Part shown: positions 5,727 to 9,186 of the stretch, one piece after another
Numbering within the stretch: the stretch's first letter is position 1
How the letters are laid out: each line of letters opens with the position of its first letter
From: an uncultured Oscillospiraceae bacterium
GTDB lineage: Bacteria; Bacillota; Clostridia; Oscillospirales; Oscillospiraceae
Reading direction: 5' to 3'
DNA length: 9,186 nt
Assembly: GCA_934590355.1 (NCBI GenBank)
Contig: CAKTOX010000042.1
Location: 1-9,186, forward strand
Notes under the pieces: generated by a model
Databases searched by the model: none
Seen by the model: the letters and a program-made list of their open reading frames with translations, nothing else
What the model was told of the DNA's origin: nothing
Position numbers and translations under genes: made by a program

Positions 5727-7502
5727 ATGTATTACAGCAGCGGCAACTATGAAGCATTTGCTACCCCGAAAAAGCCCGAAGGTATCGACGAAAAATCCGC
5801 CTATATCGTAGGCACCGGCCTTGCGGGCCTTGCGGCAGCGTGCTTCCTCATCCGTGACGCGCAGATGCCCGGCGAGCACATCACCCTTTTTGAGCATCTT
5901 CCTCTGGCAGGCGGCTCCTGCGACGGCATTTATGACGCAACCAAGGGCTTCATAATGCGCGGCGGCCGCGAGATGGATAACCACTTCGAGTGTATGTGGG
6001 ATCTGTTCAAATCCATCCCCTCCATCGTCAACCCCGGCGAGACCGTTTTCTCAGAGTATTATCACCTTAACAAGGAGGATCCGAACTTCTCCCTGTGCCG
6101 CGTCACCGAAAAACAGGGTCAGGACGCGCACACCGACAGAAAGTACGGACTTACCCCCGGCGCCGCGACCCAGCTTCTGAAGCTGTTCATGGCGACCAAC
6201 AAGTCCCTTGAGGACAAGAAGATCGACGACGTATTCGACGATGAGTTCTATGAGACGAACTTCTGGACCTACTGGCAGACCATGTTCGCCTTTGAAAAAT
6301 GGCACAGCGCCCTTGAGATGAAACTGTACCTGCAGCGCTACATCCACCACATCGACGGTCTGCCCGACCTGAGCGCACTGCGCTTCACCCGCTATAACCA
6401 GTATGAAAGCATGATCCTGCCCATGTGCAAGTACATCACCGACCACGGCGGCAAGATCCTCTATGACACGACCGTTACCAACATCGTTTGCGACTGCACT
6501 CCCGAGAAGAAGGTCGCAAAGAAGATAGAATACACGCAGGGCGGCGTTGAGAAGGTCATTGACCTGACCGAAAACGACCTCGTCATCTGCACCAACGGCT
6601 GCCAGGGCGATGCCTCGGCTTACGGCGACAACACCCACGCTCCGGTCGTCACCGTCAAGAACGGCGAAGGCCCCTCTATCGAGATGTGGAAGAAGATAGC
6701 CGCACAGGATCCCGCCTTCGGCCGCCCCGAGAAGTTCTTCGCGGGAATCAAGGAGACCTCATGGGAGTCCTGGACGGTCGACACCGCAAACAAGCAGATC
6801 CTCGATGCTATCCAGAAGATCTGCAAGCGCGACCCGCTTTCCGGCAAGGTTGTCACCGGCGGCATCGTCACCTGCCGCGACTCGAGCTGGCTCGTAAGCT
6901 GGACCATAAACCGTCAGGGTCAGTTCCAGGAGCAGCCCGAGGATCATTGCCTTATCTGGGTCTATGGTCTTAACTGCTGGGACGATGAGGGCGACTTCAT
7001 CAAAAAGCCCATGTATCAGTGCACCGGCATTGAGCTTGCGGCAGAGTGGCTCTACCACATCGGTATCCCCGAGGATCAGATCATGGATCTTGCAACGAAC
7101 GAGTGTAACACCACGCCGTGCATGATGCCTTATGTCACGACCTTCTTCATGCCCAGAGCAGAGGGCGACCGTCCTAAGGTGGTTCCCGATGGCTCCGTCA
7201 ACCTCGCATTTGTCGGTCAGTTTGCCGACACCCCGCGCGACACCGTGTTCACCACCGAGTACTCCATCCGCACAGGTATGGAAGCAGTCTACACCCTCTG
7301 CAATGTCGACCGCGGCGTGCCCGAGGTCTGGGGCTCCGTCTATGACGTGCGCGACCTGCTGTACGCAACGAGCAAGCTGCTTGACGGCAAGAAGCCTGCC
7401 GAATTCCTCCTTCCGAGCATCATGCCGATCCTCGGTCTGCTCAAGGAGCCTCTGACGAATAACGTCGTCGTAGACCTGCTCAAGAAATACGGCATCGTAT
7501 AA
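5727..7502 (+). CDS. ohyA: Oleate hydratase (FAD-dependent, myosin-cross-reactive antigen family)
   Basis: Adds water across the cis-9 double bond of oleate and related unsaturated fatty acids to give 10-hydroxy fatty acids; a peripheral membrane or cytoplasmic FAD enzyme. The 591-aa length is normal. Residues 26-36 carry the FAD-binding IVGTGLAGLA loop (Gly29, Gly31, Gly34), followed by the adenine-ribose Glu in LFEHLPLAGGS (54-64). The family signature MRGGREMDNHFECMWDLF (77-94) contains Glu82, and LYLQRYIHH (200-208) contains Tyr201. These match by number the catalytic Glu82 and Tyr201 I recall for the Staphylococcus aureus enzyme. The start has AGGAGGA with 6-nt spacing; an ATG 12 codons upstream precedes that site and is rejected. 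Codons favour AAG, ATC and ACC more than the neighbours, suggesting high expression. A clear terminator follows. Likely role: detoxifying or hydrogenating host and dietary unsaturated fatty acids. Confidence 0.95.
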   Translation: MYYSSGNYEAFATPKKPEGIDEKSAYIVGTGLAGLAAACFLIRDAQMPGEHITLFEHLPLAGGSCDGIYDATKGFIMRGGREMDNHFECMWDLFKSIPSIVNPGETVFSEYYHLNKEDPNFSLCRVTEKQGQDAHTDRKYGLTPGAATQLLKLFMATNKSLEDKKIDDVFDDEFYETNFWTYWQTMFAFEKWHSALEMKLYLQRYIHHIDGLPDLSALRFTRYNQYESMILPMCKYITDHGGKILYDTTVTNIVCDCTPEKKVAKKIEYTQGGVEKVIDLTENDLVICTNGCQGDASAYGDNTHAPVVTVKNGEGPSIEMWKKIAAQDPAFGRPEKFFAGIKETSWESWTVDTANKQILDAIQKICKRDPLSGKVVTGGIVTCRDSSWLVSWTINRQGQFQEQPEDHCLIWVYGLNCWDDEGDFIKKPMYQCTGIELAAEWLYHIGIPEDQIMDLATNECNTTPCMMPYVTTFFMPRAEGDRPKVVPDGSVNLAFVGQFADTPRDTVFTTEYSIRTGMEAVYTLCNVDRGVPEVWGSVYDVRDLLYATSKLLDGKKPAEFLLPSIMPILGLLKEPLTNNVVVDLLKKYGIV

Positions 7503-7548
7503 TCAAATCAGTGTTGCCCCCGGTTTTTATCAAAAAAGCGGAGGTGTT

Positions 7549-7579
7549 GGGTGCGGCTCTCCCACGCCGCACCCTTTTT
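7549..7579 (+). terminator. Intrinsic terminator after oleate hydratase
   Basis: GGGTGCGGC (7549-7557) pairs with GCCGCACCC (7566-7574), an 8-nt loop between them, followed at once by TTTTT (7575-7579). It lies 46 nt after the oleate hydratase stop and has the standard form. Confidence 0.9.
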
Positions 7580-7613
7580 AAATCAAAGCCTACGGCTTTG
7601 ATTTAAAAAGGGT
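7571..7613. repeat. 43-bp palindrome overlapping the terminator
   Basis: A perfect 20-bp inverted repeat, 7571-7590 against 7594-7613, with a 3-nt loop (TAC). Its left arm reuses ACCC from the terminator stem and all of its T-run, so the two RNA hairpins cannot both form. No run of T follows it on the plus strand. It could aid termination from both sides or be a copy of a small palindromic repeat. Confidence 0.75.
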
Positions 7614-7626
7614 AACGCCACTCAAT

Positions 7627-7666
7627 AAAAAAACAGGGGACAGCGTCCGTCATGAACGCTGTCCCC
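7627..7666 (-). terminator. Intrinsic terminator of the diaminopentanoate dehydrogenase-like gene
   Basis: GGGGACAGCGT (7636-7646) pairs with ACGCTGTCCCC (7656-7666) around a 9-nt loop. On the minus strand the stem is followed by TG and a run of seven T (complement of A 7627-7633). It lies 14 nt after the stop of the minus-strand gene. On the plus strand a run of five T begins 6 nt after the stem, so weaker use from the other side is possible. Confidence 0.88.
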
Positions 7667-7679
7667 GAGCCGTTTTTGC

Positions 7680-8768
7680 TTATTTGGTTTTCACATAGAA
7701 GTTCATCGGATGGACCATATACTCGTTATACGGGAACTTGTCGGTCGTGACATATCCCGCGGGCGCGTCTATAAGCTGCGGTATGCGGTTTACGAGCGTT
7801 GCGCAGGTGAGCTCGACCGTAGCAGGCTCATTGACGATGCAGGTGGTTTCGGGCTCGCCGTGGAGCGTCCAAACGTTTTTGTCGGTCTCCTTGAGATTAA
7901 ATATCTTGCCTACACATTCGGTCACGAGTGTTATGCCCTCCTCGGTCTCGGTCGTGACGATGGCGCGCATACCCGTTGCGTCGCCCGCCTTGACCACGAT
8001 GCCGAGCGTCTCGGACTTGAGATCCTCCTTGTCGACGCAGGGAATGCATTTTTGCGTCTGCGAGGTGATGTGAAGCCCCATCTTGCTGCACAGCCAGCCG
8101 TTCTGGTTCCACATATACGAGGGGACGTACCGTCCGCTTTCGACAAGCTCCTTCATTTCGTCCGAGGGAGTTTCGTTGTAGCAGCCTATGGTCTTGTTAA
8201 ACTCCTCGATGCTCAGTCCTGCGCCGTGACCCTCGGCAAGAGCCGGACCGTAGTCCTCTACGTTGTACCAGCTGCTGCCCTCTATCATCGTTATCTTGTG
8301 CGAGGAGCCGGCGAGGTTCGTGACCATCGTGCCCCAATACAGGTCGCAGTAGCCCACGCCCGTGAGCGTGCAGCTGCCTTCCTTTGCAAGCTTATCAAGC
8401 TTCTTCGTCAGGGCAGGGGAGGAGTTCCACGGATACAGCGCCTCCTCGCAGGTCGTGATGGCGTTGACGCCGTGCTTTGCGCAGACGGTGAAGATGTCCT
8501 CAAGCTCTGCAACCGTGCTGCGTGTTGCGATGATGCATACGTCCGGCTTCAATTCGCCCATGCGTCTTTCGACATCGGCGGAGTTTTCCACGGTGATGCC
8601 GACGCGAGGGAAGCCGTCGCCGATTATCTCGGAGACATCTTTTCCGATATGCCCCTTGTTGCGGCAGAATGCGCCGACCAGCTCTCCGCCGTGCTCAATA
8701 ACGTAGCGCATAAGATAGCGGCTCATTTTGCCCGCACCGTACTGAACGACTCTGATTTTGCGATCCAT
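7680..8768 (-). CDS. 2,4-diaminopentanoate dehydrogenase-like NAD(P)-dependent oxidoreductase
   Basis: A 362-aa cytoplasmic oxidoreductase. Residues 4-35 form a Rossmann nucleotide-binding start (IRVVQYGAGKMSRYLM, with Gly11 and Gly13), and IIATRSTV lies near residue 100, in the style of dihydrodipicolinate reductase N-terminal domains. CEEALYPW (about 128-135) and GVGYCDLYWG (about 157-166) are like the 2,4-diaminopentanoate dehydrogenase family, whose C-terminal domain follows. Ord, the best-known member, oxidises 2,4-diaminopentanoate in ornithine fermentation. None of the other ornithine genes (ornithine racemase, D-ornithine aminomutase, thiolase-like cleavage genes) lies here, so the substrate may differ. 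Start ATG 8768 has AAGGAGG (8776-8782) with 7-nt spacing. It is a single-gene unit with its own promoter and terminator. Family membership is fairly sure; the substrate is not. Confidence 0.8.
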   Translation of the reverse strand: MDRKIRVVQYGAGKMSRYLMRYVIEHGGELVGAFCRNKGHIGKDVSEIIGDGFPRVGITVENSADVERRMGELKPDVCIIATRSTVAELEDIFTVCAKHGVNAITTCEEALYPWNSSPALTKKLDKLAKEGSCTLTGVGYCDLYWGTMVTNLAGSSHKITMIEGSSWYNVEDYGPALAEGHGAGLSIEEFNKTIGCYNETPSDEMKELVESGRYVPSYMWNQNGWLCSKMGLHITSQTQKCIPCVDKEDLKSETLGIVVKAGDATGMRAIVTTETEEGITLVTECVGKIFNLKETDKNVWTLHGEPETTCIVNEPATVELTCATLVNRIPQLIDAPAGYVTTDKFPYNEYMVHPMNFYVKTK

Positions 8769-8795
8769 AAAATTGCCTCCTTGTGTTTAATGACG

Positions 8796-8809
8796 GTTAA
8801 TATTTTAAC
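8796..8809. promoter_or_regulatory. Small dyad in the leader of the dehydrogenase gene
   Basis: GTTAA-N4-TTAAC, a perfect 14-bp dyad with the half-site spacing of an FNR-type box, lying about 10-20 nt after the predicted transcription start. Binding there would repress. It shares the GTTA/TAAC core of the dyad at 4678-4700, but the spacing differs by one base. AT-rich chance is a real alternative. Confidence 0.3.
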
Positions 8810-8823
8810 AACCTCATAAGACT

Positions 8824-8852
8824 ATTATTTATTATAACCGCGGCGGAGTCAA
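8824..8852 (-). promoter_or_regulatory. Sigma-A promoter of the dehydrogenase-like gene
   Basis: On the minus strand there is -35 TTGACT (8852-8847, 5 of 6), a 17-bp spacer, and -10 AATAAT (8829-8824, 5 of 6). The start site would be near 8817, giving a leader of about 48 nt that includes AAGGAGG. Confidence 0.65.
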
Positions 8853-8964
8853 GATTTTCATACATGGCAAATTTACCGAAATTTTGCGCCCGATTTTGTA
8901 AGTAACGGAATATTTCGCACTTAAACGGCGCGATCGACAGCTTGGCAGCCAAAAAAGGGCATAG

Positions 8965-8997
8965 AAAAGCTCCGAACGCAGTGCATTCGGAGCTTTT
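8965..8997 (-). terminator. Intrinsic terminator of the tRNA unit
   Basis: A 12-bp perfect stem (8986-8997 with 8965-8976) with a 9-nt loop. On the minus strand the stem begins AAAAGCTCCGAA and ends in GGAGCTTTT, giving the short U-run. It abuts the CCA end of tRNA-Cys, sharing one base. Confidence 0.85.
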
Positions 8998-9071
8998 GGA
9001 GGCGTCACCCGGATTTGAACCGGGGAATCGCGGATTTGCAGTCCGCTGCCTTACCACTTGGCTATGACGCC
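8997..9071 (-). tRNA. tRNA-Cys(GCA)
   Basis: A full cloverleaf: acceptor GGCGTCA with TGACGCC, D arm GCC/GGC, anticodon stem GCGGA/TCCGC with loop CTGCAAA (anticodon GCA), T arm CCCGG-TTCAAAT-CCGGG, discriminator T, and an encoded CCA (8997-8999). It is 72 nt plus CCA. It follows tRNA-Gly with no promoter between them, so the two are probably cotranscribed. Confidence 0.97.
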
Positions 9072-9077
9072 ATATTA

Positions 9078-9115
9078 GTTTGCAGGCTTTAAGACGAAGC
9101 CTGCAAACGTTTTTT
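9078..9115. terminator. Hairpin between the two tRNA genes
   Basis: A perfect 12-bp stem (9078-9089 with 9097-9108) and 7-nt loop. A run of six T (9110-9115) follows on the plus strand, so it looks like an intrinsic terminator facing away from the tRNA transcripts. On the minus strand it follows the CCA of tRNA-Gly but lacks a T-run, so it may be a processing or partial-termination structure between the tRNAs. Confidence 0.5.
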
Positions 9116-9186
9116 GGAGCGGGCAACGAGACTCGAACTCGCTACCTCCACCTTGGCAAGGTGGCGCTCTACCGGATGAGCTATGC
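9115..9186 (-). tRNA. tRNA-Gly(GCC), 5' end cut by the window edge
   Basis: D arm GCTC/GAGC, anticodon stem CCACC/GGTGG with loop TTGCCAA (anticodon GCC), T arm with GTTCGAGTC, acceptor 3' strand TGCCCGC, discriminator T, and encoded CCA (9115-9117). The visible 5' part starts at the last three acceptor bases (GCA); the first four bases, expected GCGG from the pairing strand, lie beyond base 9186. Confidence 0.95.

Noticed and set aside
7710..8819. A long open frame on the plus strand opposite the dehydrogenase gene, about 369 codons
   Set aside because: Its translation resembles no family and it mirrors the minus-strand gene, which has clear motifs, a Shine-Dalgarno, a promoter and a terminator. 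Long antisense frames are common in GC-rich coding DNA.
8797..9126. A 109-codon minus-strand open frame
   Set aside because: It runs through tRNA-Cys, its terminator and part of tRNA-Gly and has no recognisable protein motif.

Overview
This window looks like chromosomal DNA of an anaerobic, moderately GC-rich member of the Bacillota, most likely a gut-type Clostridia. The signs are strong purine-rich Shine-Dalgarno sites, sigma-A promoters, a 2x[4Fe-4S] clostridial ferredoxin, corrinoid methyl-transfer genes, and tRNA genes with encoded CCA ends. The genus cannot be fixed from the sequence alone.

Region 1 (1-4671) is a corrinoid methyl-transfer module. On the minus strand, 64-1554 encodes a RACo-type ferredoxin/ASKHA activator of corrinoid proteins. 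Divergent from it, a plus-strand operon encodes a Cys-rich DUF2284 protein (1631-2170), a single polypeptide joining a URO-D-family methyltransferase to a B12-binding corrinoid domain (2174-3904), and a TetR-family regulator (3911-4537). The 76 bp between the two start codons carry two overlapping, opposite promoters, both with perfect TTGACA -35 boxes. A 17-bp dyad (1593-1609) lies in the spacer of one promoter and in the 5' leader of the other, so one repressor, perhaps the TetR protein, could control both. A long hairpin followed by a T-run (4599-4671) probably ends the operon. No corrinoid:tetrahydrofolate methyltransferase is present, and the methyl donor is unknown.

Region 2 (4672-7613) holds a Crp/Fnr-family regulator (4740-5393) with a perfect dyad in front of it, two hairpins after it, a 57-aa ferredoxin starting at GTG (5492-5665), and an oleate hydratase (5727-7502) with its catalytic Glu and Tyr in place. 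A clear intrinsic terminator (7549-7579) ends this group, and a 43-bp near-continuous palindrome (7571-7613) overlaps it. The ferredoxin next to a flavoenzyme known to work best with reduced FAD is the most interesting pairing here.

Region 3 (7614-8852), minus strand, is one transcription unit: a sigma-A promoter, a 362-aa NAD(P)-dependent dehydrogenase of the 2,4-diaminopentanoate dehydrogenase / dihydrodipicolinate-reductase-like family, and a strong terminator. The stretch 8853-8964 shows nothing I can name.

Region 4 (8965-9186), minus strand, holds tRNA-Gly(GCC), cut by the window edge, then tRNA-Cys(GCA) and a terminator. No insertion sequence, CRISPR array, phage gene or rRNA is seen.
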